DNA from: Paenibacillus sp. YYML68
Lineage (GTDB): Bacteria; Bacillota; Bacilli; Paenibacillales; NBRC-103111
NCBI RefSeq assembly: GCF_027923405.1
Contig: NZ_BQYI01000001.1
Coordinates: 3,698,501 to 3,762,500 of the forward strand
DNA length: 64,000 nucleotides
Reading direction: 5' to 3'
The translations under genes and the position numbers were made by a program. The notes beneath the pieces are model-generated. The model did no database searches. It saw only the letters and a list, made by a program, of their open reading frames with translations, and was not told the origin of the DNA. The first letter of the stretch is position 1, and each line of letters opens with the position of its first letter. Positions 54,586 to 62,396 of the stretch are shown in pieces.

Positions 54586-55765
54586 GGAAGTCCTTCCAAT
54601 TGCTGTTCATCTCTTCCGATGTCAGCAGGGCTTGGTCTAGGCTGCGACTGATCTGCTCCTTATCCAGACCAACGCCAATCAAGACCAGCTTGGTCACGCG
54701 ATCACCCCACACATCATCCCAATCGGGTGACTTGATATACTCTTCTCCGAAGTAAACCTGCCGTTCCTCTTCGGTCAATGTGGCGACCCACAGCCCTGCT
54801 GGCGCCATCGTCATGGATACACCTGCCTGGCTGAAGGTGATGGCCATACCGTTTCGAGAAGCTATCCATAGGATACCCTTGGAGCGAACGACCTCCTTGG
54901 GCCATTGATTTATCCTTTCCAGCAATCGTTCCGGGTGGAAAGGTATTTTTCGCGTATAAACGAACGACGTAATGCCATACTCCTCCGTCTCCGGCGTATG
55001 GTGTTCCTTCTGTAACTCTTTAATCCAACCCGCCGAATGACTGGCCGCATCGAAATCGAACATGTGCGTATTCAAAATTTCGTTCGGGTCCACCTTGCCG
55101 TAGCTAGTACGAATGATCTTCGCTCGTGGCTGAAGTCCGCGCAAGGCTGTCTCAAGGTTAACTAGCTCGGCCTCACTCACCATATCGCATTTGTTGATAA
55201 TCAATACATCACAGAACTCCACCTGATCGATCAGCAGATTGACGACGCCCCGCGTATCCTCCTCGCTCGCCTCCTGATTCCGATCCTTCAACGTTTCCCT
55301 TGTGTTGTAATCTTGCCAGAAATGGTAAGCATCTACCACCGTCACCATACAATCGAGCCGAGTCAGCTTGGACAGATCGATCCCTTGCTCCTCGTCAACA
55401 TAAGTGAAGGTTTGTGCAACTGGCAACGGCTCTCCGACACCCGTCGATTCAATCAAGATGTAATCGAACCGCTTCTCCAGAGCTAGCCGCTCCACTTCCT
55501 TAAGCAAGTCGTCTCGGAGCGTGCAGCAGATGCAGCCGTTGGACATCTCTACGAGCTTCTCATCCGTGCGGCTTAGTCCACCTCCATCGCGAACGAGATC
55601 AGCATCAATGTTAACCTCGCTCAAGTCGTTAACGATCACCGCCACCTTGAGTCCTACCCGGTTATGAAGCACATGATTCAGGATGGTCGTTTTTCCCGCA
55701 CCCAAATAACCACTCAGCACCGTCACCGGAATTTTCGTTTCAATCTCATTAAGCGCTACATTCAT
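54563..55765 (-). CDS. Second COG0523 zinc metallochaperone GTPase
   Basis: The 400-residue protein is closely related to the one at 52754. Walker A GYLGAGKTTILN, metal motif SNGCICCTLRDDLL, ESTGVGEPLPVAQTFTYVDE, G4-like INKCDM and a CobW C-terminal domain are present. Its ATG overlaps the stop of the AAA+ ATPase gene (ATGA), and its end overlaps the unknown gene at 54079. A three-gene coupled operon results. Two COG0523 paralogues so close together under similar Zur boxes suggest different client enzymes. Confidence 0.9.
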   Translation of the reverse strand: MNVALNEIETKIPVTVLSGYLGAGKTTILNHVLHNRVGLKVAVIVNDLSEVNIDADLVRDGGGLSRTDEKLVEMSNGCICCTLRDDLLKEVERLALEKRFDYILIESTGVGEPLPVAQTFTYVDEEQGIDLSKLTRLDCMVTVVDAYHFWQDYNTRETLKDRNQEASEEDTRGVVNLLIDQVEFCDVLIINKCDMVSEAELVNLETALRGLQPRAKIIRTSYGKVDPNEILNTHMFDFDAASHSAGWIKELQKEHHTPETEEYGITSFVYTRKIPFHPERLLERINQWPKEVVRSKGILWIASRNGMAITFSQAGVSMTMAPAGLWVATLTEEERQVYFGEEYIKSPDWDDVWGDRVTKLVLIGVGLDKEQISRSLDQALLTSEEMNSNWKDFHDRLPSF

Positions 55766-56610
55766 GAATTCATGACCTCCTGAGGCGTACGATTGTTGGA
55801 CTCGCGAGCAATCTGAGGGTTATACTCACGTAATGCTTCCTCAATGTGCGATTGACATAGTGGACGGCTCTCGATGATCGCTTTGCGCTTGGCCTTCAGC
55901 ACAATTTGTTCAATATCGGCAAAGCTGCAGCCCTTCAACAATTCCGTTGTCTGCAGCTGAACGGCTTCCTCTTGCTCGAACTCTCCGATTAACAAGGCAA
56001 TGAATTCGGTTCTGCTCGCGTCGTTCGGCATGCTGTACGTCATCTTCGTATCGAATCGGCGCCAGATCGCTTGATCCAGCTCCCCCTCCAGATTGGTGGC
56101 CGCAATCAACGTGCTGTCGCATTCGAACTCATCCAAGCATTGCAAGAGCGTATTGACCGCTCTCGCCATTTCCTTCACTTCATCATTGGTCTCGCGCGTC
56201 CTTGCGATGGCGTCGAACTCATCGAGAAACAGCACGCATGGCTCGGCTTTGGCGTAATCGAATATTTTGCGTATGTTGCTGCCCGTTTCCCCCAAGTGAC
56301 TGTGGATAATGGCGTCCAGCCTGACCATAATAAGTGGAAGCTCTAGCCTCGTTGCCAAATAAAACGCTGATAACGTTTTTCCAGTGCCGGGAGGACCAAA
56401 CATAAGCATCTTGTTTGGAATCGGAACATCGTACTGCTCGAACTTCTCCTTCATGCTTAGAATCGTAATAAACTCTTCGATAATTTGTCGGTTATCTGGC
56501 GGAAGAACGATCCGCCTTACTTTTCTTGCGCAATCCTTGGGTGCATAAAAGGTCGCCATGTCGATTCCTTTAGACCGGGGAAGACGGCTGTTTGTTTTGC
56601 TTTTGCTCAT
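55762..56610 (-). CDS. AAA+ ATPase of the Zur-controlled operon
   Basis: The protein has 282 residues with a single AAA+ module. Walker A GPPGTGKTLSAFYLA is near residue 72, Walker B CVLFLDEFDAIARTR near 130, sensor 1 STLIAATNLEG near 165, and arginine finger WRRFDTKM near 185. The N-terminal region (about 1-55) is short and basic, with no substrate domain I know. GGAGC precedes the ATG. It is the first gene before the coupled COG0523 GTPase. Pairing an unfoldase or remodelling ATPase with a metallochaperone suggests it opens client proteins for metal loading; this is inference. Confidence 0.85.
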   Translation of the reverse strand: MSKSKTNSRLPRSKGIDMATFYAPKDCARKVRRIVLPPDNRQIIEEFITILSMKEKFEQYDVPIPNKMLMFGPPGTGKTLSAFYLATRLELPLIMVRLDAIIHSHLGETGSNIRKIFDYAKAEPCVLFLDEFDAIARTRETNDEVKEMARAVNTLLQCLDEFECDSTLIAATNLEGELDQAIWRRFDTKMTYSMPNDASRTEFIALLIGEFEQEEAVQLQTTELLKGCSFADIEQIVLKAKRKAIIESRPLCQSHIEEALREYNPQIARESNNRTPQEVMNS

Positions 56611-56653
56611 GCTGCTAGCTCCTTCTCGAGAAGTGTACGTTTGATTTTTATAT

Positions 56654-56668
56654 TCGTAATTATTACTA
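56654..56668. promoter_or_regulatory. Zur box near the AAA+/GTPase operon
   Basis: TCGTAATTATTACTA fits 13 of 14 fixed bases of TCGTAATNATTACGA; it lies 44-58 bp upstream of the AAA+ start codon. Confidence 0.75.
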
Positions 56669-56729
56669 TTTATCCTTGTGAGAGCCTGAGCATAGAATGA
56701 TAACTCATCTCACTGTAAATCCATGCTTA

Positions 56730-56758
56730 ATTGTAATGATTACGATTAAAAGTGTCAA
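56730..56758 (-). promoter_or_regulatory. SigA promoter of the AAA+/GTPase operon covered by a second Zur box
   Basis: On the minus strand TTGACA (56758-56753), 17 bp, TACAAT (56735-56730). TTGTAATGATTACGA at 56731-56745 fits 13 of 14 fixed Zur-box bases and overlaps the -10 and spacer. Confidence 0.75.
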
Positions 56759-56873
56759 TTTCTTTTTTATTTCCTTCATGCCACAGCAAGGCGCACATAC
56801 ACAAAAACAGCCTGCTGCCTTATCGGCCAAGGTGCAGACTGTATGGTGTAGGCTCACAGGTTCAAGCAGACCA

Positions 56874-57395
56874 CTACGTAAGGTCCTTGTAAATTTCCCG
56901 CATCACATGCTTCAGCTCAGGAATCACGATCCGGTTCATGGCAAGCTTGACAGCCCCCGAAGAGCCGGGCATCGAGAAGATCGCTGTATCGTTGCATACT
57001 CCAGCTACAGCGCGACTCAGAATGGCTGCAGCGCCAATGTCCTCCACAAAGCTGAGATAACGGAAAATTTCTCCGAAGCCCGGCATTTCCTTATCGAGCA
57101 CATCCCGAACAGCTTCATGCGTCGTATCTCGTTTGGCGATTCCGGTACCGCCATTGATCAGAACGGCCTCGACCGTATCGCCGCCTGCAGCTTCTCGAAT
57201 CAACCTTTGTATCGATGCATATTCATCTCTCACAATACGGTAATCCACAACCTCAAAGCCTCCTGCCTGACTCAGCAGCTCCATGATCAAGCTTCCGCTA
57301 ACGTCGGTCTCAGCTGTTCTCGTATCCGATACAGTGATAATCATACAGCGAACGGAGGCAGGGGCTTGACGTCGATGCTCTTCAACCGATGACAT
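56874..57395 (-). CDS. moaB: MoaB-family molybdopterin adenylyltransferase homologue
   Basis: The protein has 173 residues from ATG at 57395; a GTG three codons earlier touches the TAGGAG ribosome site. MoaB/Mog fold motifs are CMIITVSDTRTAETDVSG (about residues 17-34), AVLINGGTGIAKRDTTHEAV (20 residues) and IFSMPGSSGAVKLAMNRIVI (20 residues). It would bind or adenylylate molybdopterin. A close match to the Zur box lies about 35-50 bp upstream, which is unexpected for a cofactor gene. No other molybdenum genes are nearby. Confidence 0.88.
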   Translation of the reverse strand: MSSVEEHRRQAPASVRCMIITVSDTRTAETDVSGSLIMELLSQAGGFEVVDYRIVRDEYASIQRLIREAAGGDTVEAVLINGGTGIAKRDTTHEAVRDVLDKEMPGFGEIFRYLSFVEDIGAAAILSRAVAGVCNDTAIFSMPGSSGAVKLAMNRIVIPELKHVMREIYKDLT

Positions 57396-57428
57396 GGCAG
57401 TCACTCCTAGATAACCAATGTTATTTAA

Positions 57429-57443
57429 TCGTAATAATTACAA
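57429..57443. promoter_or_regulatory. Zur box upstream of moaB
   Basis: TCGTAATAATTACAA fits 13 of 14 fixed bases of TCGTAATNATTACGA. A TATAAT lies a few bases further upstream on the minus strand. Confidence 0.7.
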
Positions 57444-57718
57444 TTATAACTGTAGAAGCTTCTTTAATTGTTGTCAAGTAAGAGCCTTGCCTGTGGACAA
57501 GATGAAATAACCTTCAGAGATTGTACTGGAAGCAAATATGATATAATGAGAATACAGCACCATTCGAAAGGGGCAATGATAATGATTCCAAAAAAGCTTG
57601 ATGCCCATACTGCAATGAGCTTAAAACCATACTTGAAAAACTCAATATAAATAATCATAGGGTGACAATTGACCGTGGTCGTCCCATAATGTGGATGATA
57701 TGCTACTAGTCAAAACAA
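57444..57718 (+). other. Mostly non-coding stretch with a decayed small reading frame
   Basis: TTGTAC (57521) and TATAAT (57542-57547) are spaced by 15 bp, and GAAAGGGG precedes ATG 57576, which opens a 24-codon frame (MIMIPKKLDAHTAM..LKNSI). After its stop, a neighbouring frame reads NNHRVTIDRGRPIMWMICY before its own stop. This looks like a small gene broken by a frameshift; I cannot name it. Confidence 0.35.
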
Positions 57719-57761
57719 AAAACTGCCAAATCCCTTTAGATTAGGAGAGATGGCAGTTTTT
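57719..57761 (-). terminator. Terminator of sigK
   Basis: AAAACTGCCA and TGGCAGTTTT arms; on the minus strand the stem is followed by TTTTTTGTTTTG, directly after the sigK stop. Confidence 0.85.
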
Positions 57762-57767
57762 CTTATC

Positions 57768-58469
57768 CTATCGCTTCGCCTTATAAAACTCATGATACAG
57801 CTTCATCAGCGCCCGCTTCTCAATCCTCGACACGTACGAGCGCGAGATGCCAAGCTCCTTCGCAATCTCCCGCTGCGTCCGCTCCTCACCTCCAGCCTCG
57901 AGGCCGAACCGTCCGACGACGACCTCCCGCTCCCGTTCATCTAATATATCGAGATTTTTGTAAATCTTGCTTTTTTCAATTTTCAGCTGCACCTTATCAA
58001 CGACATCGTCGGCGTCCGTGCCGAGTATATCGATCAACGAAATCTCATTTCCCTCCTTGTCCGTCCCGATCGGGTCGTGAAGCGATACGTCCTTCTTCGT
58101 CTTCTTCAGCGATCGCAGGTGCATGAGAATTTCGTTCTCAATACAGCGTGCGGCGAACGTCGCCAGCTTCGTCCCTTTGTCCGGGCTGAACGACTCGATC
58201 GCCTTGATCAAGCCAATCGTACCGATCGAGATCAGATCCTCGAGGTCCTCGCCGGTGTTGTCGAACTTCTTGACGATATGCGCCACGAGCCGCAGGTTAT
58301 GCTCGATCAACATATTGCGCGAGTGCGTGTTGCCCTCGGCCATCAAGCGAAGATGCCGCTCCTCCTCCGCCTCCGTTAGAGGCTGCGGGAATGCATTGTT
58401 TTTCACGAACGAGACGAGAAGCATGAGCTGCTTAATAAAGATCGATATGGCCCCAAATAGTCCAAACAC
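57768..58469 (-). CDS. sigK: RNA polymerase sporulation sigma factor SigK
   Basis: The protein has 233 residues from GTG at 58469, with AAGGGG 8 bases upstream. The pro-sequence (about 1-20, [20 protein letters not shown]) precedes region 2 ([20 protein letters not shown], 20 residues; then [16 protein letters not shown]). Region 4 ends with [20 protein letters not shown] (20 residues). It is nearly identical in layout to Bacillus SpoIVCB/SpoIIIC joined in one frame, so there is no skin-type interruption. SigK drives late mother-cell genes of spore formation and identifies the organism as a spore former. Confidence 0.95.
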   Translation of the reverse strand: MFGLFGAISIFIKQLMLLVSFVKNNAFPQPLTEAEEERHLRLMAEGNTHSRNMLIEHNLRLVAHIVKKFDNTGEDLEDLISIGTIGLIKAIESFSPDKGTKLATFAARCIENEILMHLRSLKKTKKDVSLHDPIGTDKEGNEISLIDILGTDADDVVDKVQLKIEKSKIYKNLDILDEREREVVVGRFGLEAGGEERTQREIAKELGISRSYVSRIEKRALMKLYHEFYKAKR

Positions 58470-58481
58470 GGCGGTCACCCC

Positions 58482-59138
58482 TTATGAAGAGATCACTACC
58501 ATTGTATGTGGGCGACCGCCCAACCGTGCCTGTACGACTTGAACTTGCGGATATGTAATATATTCCATAGCCTGATTATCCGATGACTTCCTTATATCTG
58601 GACAGTGAAAAGTTTCAATAAGTCTTGCAAACTGCTGTACATGTGTGTCACAATCGATATAGATTCGCTGTTGCCCTTTGTGGTGTGACATGCGGACCTG
58701 ACAACGAGTGTGGAAGAGGCCACGAACCATTTCGCCGTGGGTGTAGCCTTCATCACTCGTTTTTTCTTTGTTTAATTCGTATAGAGCAACGGACAGCAAC
58801 GTTTCGGCCGTAAACAATAGTTCGAAGTGTGCATGGTGATGGGCTTCAGTTTCGGAATGACACTTCTTCTCCAAGGCTAGCTCCTGCTTGGCCGTACGGA
58901 AAAACACCTCGATCCGCCAACGCTTCACGTAAGTACGCAAGGCTTCTTCAGGCGCATCGAAGCGGTTGCTGATGAGCAGGTAGGCACCCTTGTAAGTCGC
59001 GGGGGCTTCCTCCTCCGTCTCGAGCAACTCGGAATCATCTTCCTTTAAGCGCATGGCGGCTACAGCGGCAATTTGTACATAGCGCTGCTTGTTGACTTGC
59101 TTGCCTCTGCGGTTCGTTACAGGATGAGGCTGCTTCAT
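58482..59138 (-). pseudogene. Truncated IS4-like DDE transposase
   Basis: Some 218 residues of a C-terminal transposase half are present. YLLISNRFDAPEEALRTYVK (20 residues) and RWRIEVFFRTAKQELALEKK (20 residues; the YREK-like Y..R...E region) fit IS4-type enzymes. The first catalytic aspartates are missing. The ATG at 59138 has no ribosome site and the same frame continues upstream, so it is not a real start. The last codons overlap the sigK ribosome site and promoter. Confidence 0.75.
58501..58508 (-). promoter_or_regulatory. Candidate SigE -10 box of sigK
   Basis: CATACAAT on the minus strand equals the SigE -10 consensus and lies 31 bp upstream of the sigK start. No good -35 is seen; the DNA upstream belongs to the transposase remnant. 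Confidence 0.45.
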
Positions 59139-59219
59139 GTAGATGTCAGGAATCGCAAGTGAAACCAGTCCTGACGCACCCTCGGCAGCACAAGTAACAG
59201 GTTGTAAAACATTGATGGG

Positions 59220-59343
59220 ATATCCGAGATATCAAGAAAAGACTGGCGACCTGTGGGAAGATGATGTGTGGTTTGATGACTACATAGGCGACTATAAAGC
59301 AAGATTACTCCATACCGTTTATTATGAAGAAAGAGCAATGTAA
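59220..59343 (+). pseudogene. 3' fragment of a plus-strand gene cut by the transposase remnant
   Basis: The frame reading GYPRYQEKTGDLWEDDVWFD (20 residues) and ending HTVYYEERAM looks like natural acidic/aromatic protein text, unlike the reversed transposase part before it. A strong terminator follows at 59361-59407. The exact junction near 59220 is an estimate. No family recognised. Confidence 0.4.
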
Positions 59344-59360
59344 ATTTCCTCCTTTGCGGA

Positions 59361-59407
59361 TGAATCCTTTGTCTAGGTATGTAATTCTGGACTAAGGATT
59401 CATTTTT
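59361..59407 (+). terminator. Terminator after the gene fragment
   Basis: TGAATCCTT and AAGGATTCA arms, with additional TGTC/GGAC pairing, followed by TTTTTACC. Confidence 0.75.
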
Positions 59408-59491
59408 ACCTTTATTGACGAATTCTCAGCAACTCCGGTAATAAAGTTAGAATATAATATGTCTACTGATATAAAGAAAGGAGGAACCTTC

Positions 59492-59803
59492 GTGAGATAC
59501 CGAATGATCGGTTTTCTCGGCATTGTTACCGGGATATGCTTGTTGGCTAGTCAGCTTATTCATGTTCACGGCGAGCGGGTATACGTCTATCCGCCTGGCA
59601 CACAGGCAGACACTTATCCTGTAGAAAATGAATCTCAGGATATTCAACTGGTTGTTGATGGGTGCTCGTCTGCCCTAAAGACTGTCACGATTAAAGTGTC
59701 GGAAGCCGAGGCTAAGAAAATGCGCGAAGAAGCTGGCTATTCATCCGAAGGGGTAAGCGGAGGAATCATTGTCTACTCCAAGGAGACTGGTTCCTGCTCT
59801 TGA
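59492..59803 (+). CDS. Small exported or membrane-anchored protein, unknown
   Basis: The protein has 103 residues from GTG at 59492, with AAAGGAGG 7 bases upstream; earlier in-frame codons lack such a site. The N-terminal hydrophobic helix (MIGFLGIVTGICLLASQLIH, 20 residues) is followed by a soluble domain. This contains VYVYPPGTQADTYPVENES and SGGIIVYSKETGSCS with two cysteines that could pair outside the cell. No family recognised. Confidence 0.7.
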   Translation: MRYRMIGFLGIVTGICLLASQLIHVHGERVYVYPPGTQADTYPVENESQDIQLVVDGCSSALKTVTIKVSEAEAKKMREEAGYSSEGVSGGIIVYSKETGSCS

Positions 59804-60179
59804 ACAAAGTTGAGCGATCTGGGTCGAGTGTTCGCGCTTGAGCTTTCTAAAAAGCCGCCTCATTTGCCAGTCCTATGGCACTTTGAGGCGGCTTATAACG
59901 GTTGTAAAAAGGATATCAATTTAGGCTCAAAACTTACCGGAACATCTCTCCATTCCGGGGGGGAAGAGATGACGCTAACTCTCCCTGATCGTTAATTTTA
60001 CCGTACTCACGGGGAAAATAAGGTCCTCTGTGTCCTCAACAAGTTACCATGCTTGCTATCTGCCGTATTAACGTCTCTTCTGTCCGTTACGGAGACGTCG
60101 AGTCCACCGTCCGCTTCGGTATACACCGACTATGACTCACACCTCCAGCATGGTGTCGCACGCATGGCAGAAGCTCTCT
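59804..60179. other. Gap with one hairpin terminator
   Basis: AAGCCGCCTCA (59852-59862) and TGAGGCGGCTT (59884-59894) form a terminator for the minus strand, where TTTTTAG follows; it may serve the UPF0158 gene. The remaining DNA shows only short open frames without ribosome sites. Confidence 0.55.
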
Positions 60180-60815
60180 CTACACCACCGTTACCTTATA
60201 CCCAAGCGACTCCAGCCATTCGAGCACCCGTCCGCGATTACGCTCCTCCACGAATCGGTAATAGCGTTCCAGCTCAGCTGGATACGAAGCCAGGGCATTC
60301 TTGAACCTGCGGAACATTTGGCGTCTGTGGTAGATCGTATCCGACAGTCTCTTCCTAAGCTTGCTGTCCGCCACCGTCTCTGTGAAATCCGTCAGGTCTG
60401 CCTCCCCCTCCCACGATTCGGTATGTGGTACCCGGTAATAGCTCTCACCGAAGCCTTCCTCGATGAGCTCACTCAGCTCCTCATCCTCTTCATCCCGGTC
60501 GTACGTTCGAACGGACACGACCTCCTGCGTCTCGATGTTGAAGAAGAAATCGAACCCATCCATGCGCCAATCAAACGTATCCGCCAGCTCCTTCAATACA
60601 TCCGCTCTGAGCTGAAGCTCCTTCCATACTCTATCATCCTTTCTCAGCTCAGCATGCTGCTCTCGCCGTTGCTGCTCTTCATGCTCCTCCCACGTGACAC
60701 CATAAGGCGCCCCACCCTCGGTATAGCCGATGATCATATAGAAATAATCGTCCTGCTCAAATATGGACTCATTCCTGTTGTCCTCCACAGCTCGATGTGA
60801 CCTACGTCGCTTCAC
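60180..60815 (-). CDS. UPF0158 family protein with N-terminal extension
   Basis: The protein has 211 residues from GTG at 60815, with GGGAGGG 7 bases upstream; the open frame to 60887 lacks a ribosome site. The C-terminal 150 residues fit UPF0158: LADTFDWRMDGFDFFFNIET (20 residues), then SYYRVPHTESWEGEADLTDF (20 residues) and RFVEERNRGRVLEWLESLGY (20 residues). The N-terminal part (EQDDYFYMIIGYTEGGAPYG) resembles short domains found in other small Bacillota proteins. Function is not established for the family. Confidence 0.75.
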   Translation of the reverse strand: MKRRRSHRAVEDNRNESIFEQDDYFYMIIGYTEGGAPYGVTWEEHEEQQRREQHAELRKDDRVWKELQLRADVLKELADTFDWRMDGFDFFFNIETQEVVSVRTYDRDEEDEELSELIEEGFGESYYRVPHTESWEGEADLTDFTETVADSKLRKRLSDTIYHRRQMFRRFKNALASYPAELERYYRFVEERNRGRVLEWLESLGYKVTVV

Positions 60816-60991
60816 CCGATAACCCTCCCTAATTATGTAAATACCGTTTGTCAATCCGACCATGAGAGAAAATTTCCCTTTTCTCATTCTACGCTATATT
60901 GTAGCGACCTAAACGGTCATTCGTCCAGCTCAACCGAGACATTCGCTCAGGCAAATCCATGAATGCCTACATACGTTGTAGGGTAGATGGC

Positions 60992-61270
60992 GGAACCTGT
61001 TATTTCAGGAGGAGCAACATTGCCGCTCACGCGCACCTTCAGGAGACGCATGATCAAGGATGGCCCTCAATTTGGCTGCGCCAAATTCGAGGCTTGCCAT
61101 AACAACTTCCGGTAAGCTCGGAACCTGTTATTTCAGGAGGGGCAACATTGCCGCTCACGCGGCACCTTCAGGAGACGCATGATCAAGGATGGCCCTCAAT
61201 TTGGCTTCGCCAAATTCGAGGCTTGCCATAACAACTTCCGGTAAGCTCGGAACCTGTTATTTCAGGAGGG
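60992..61270 (+). repeat. Tandem 128/129-bp leader repeat with ribosome sites and hairpins
   Basis: Copies start at 60992 and 61120, and a partial third begins at 61249, whose AGGAGGG serves the gene at 61281. Each full copy holds TTTCAGGAGG with a TTG seven bases on, opening a short frame (32 codons in copy 1; 27 in copy 2 after a one-base insertion). Each also has a long hairpin (61065-61092 in copy 1: CCTCAATTTGGC/GCCAAATTCGAGG, extended by ATGGC/GCCAT). Confidence 0.88.
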
Positions 61271-61280
61271 ATAAATCAAC

Positions 61281-62375
61281 ATGGGAAAAGATATTATCGA
61301 TGTATACGTATCGGGGCACGTGAAGGATGACGAGGCGGTGCTTGTCCTCGATGGCTATTGCCGGACAGCGACGGAGCTGATGGATGTGCAAATAGGGGAA
61401 ATGATAACCTTAACCTGCAAGGATAGGCAGCAGCGTGTTCGCATTGCCCAAGGAGACGCCGATGAATGCGCGTACCCGTACCTCGAGGTAAGTCCGACGA
61501 CCGCAATGGCGCTCGGGCTAAAGGACATGGCACGATACCGCGTCGACTATGACGCCGCGATGAAGCAGATGACGCTGCACCGGGCACCGGTCAGCGGCTC
61601 GGAAGCGAGACTGCAGCTCGATCCGCGCAAGAGCAAGCTCCATCGCCTCAGCATCGGGCCTGCGCTCGCCGCAAGACTCGGCCTGTGGGAGAAGCCGAGC
61701 AGCACCATCGTCGTTTCGAACGGACAGCGGAAGATGAAGGCTCGACTTCACCTTATCCCGAATGAGATCAGTGAGCAGCTCAAGCTGTCAGCCGGGTTAT
61801 GCAGGGAGCTTGAGCTACCGACAGGTACTCACTTAACGGTCCAGTACAACCAGCGAAGCAAGACGCTGCTGCTGGCACATACGTCTGTAGCTGAAGAGAT
61901 GGGCGGTGTACAGAAGACGCATGAGCATATGGAAGAGCAGGACGCCGTACTGCAGTCCATCCTGATGTCAACCGGCTGGAGACGAAGCCATACGACAGCA
62001 GCACATACGAGCAAGTCACAGCGTCTTATAACGAAGACACCCCTATCGACGCCAGCATCGAGCGCACGTTCCGAGACGCCAGCCGTATTCCAGACTACGA
62101 TCAATTCAGCCTCTGCCAGCTCATACAGCCAGCCCGCGCCTGCAGCATCGTATGGCATGAGCCGTCTCTACGCCGGTCCTGAGTCTGCAAGCAAGCGTGA
62201 TCGACGAGCTGCGCCTAGGGCGCAAACGCCCGTAAGCAGCAAGAGCGCCATCCGCCGAGCTGCTTACACAATCTCTACGGCGAGTAATAATCGAAGCAAC
62301 CGGACTCGGGCTGCTCACAAGAAGAAGCTGCGTACGTCTAGCCTTTGGCTCAATAACATGGTGCTGCCAGGCTGA
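61281..62375 (+). CDS. YheC/YheD N-domain-like protein with basic Ser/Thr/Ala tail
   Basis: The protein has 364 residues. ATG at 61281 has AGGAGGG upstream. The middle part (about 115-205) resembles the barrel at the start of endospore-coat-associated YheC/YheD: SKLHRLSIGPALAARLGLWE (20 residues), then LSAGLCRELELPTGTHLTVQ (20 residues) and TLLLAHT. An N-terminal beta domain covers about 1-105. The tail (about 225-364) is low-complexity, Ser/Thr/Ala/Arg-rich and very basic (RAAPRAQTP, RTRAAHKKKLRTSS). No ATP-grasp domain follows as in YheC/D. A spore-associated role is plausible but not shown. Confidence 0.5.
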   Translation: MGKDIIDVYVSGHVKDDEAVLVLDGYCRTATELMDVQIGEMITLTCKDRQQRVRIAQGDADECAYPYLEVSPTTAMALGLKDMARYRVDYDAAMKQMTLHRAPVSGSEARLQLDPRKSKLHRLSIGPALAARLGLWEKPSSTIVVSNGQRKMKARLHLIPNEISEQLKLSAGLCRELELPTGTHLTVQYNQRSKTLLLAHTSVAEEMGGVQKTHEHMEEQDAVLQSILMSTGWRRSHTTAAHTSKSQRLITKTPLSTPASSARSETPAVFQTTINSASASSYSQPAPAASYGMSRLYAGPESASKRDRRAAPRAQTPVSSKSAIRRAAYTISTASNNRSNRTRAAHKKKLRTSSLWLNNMVLPG

Positions 62376-62396
62376 TCAGCAGCTTGGCCTGCAGCA

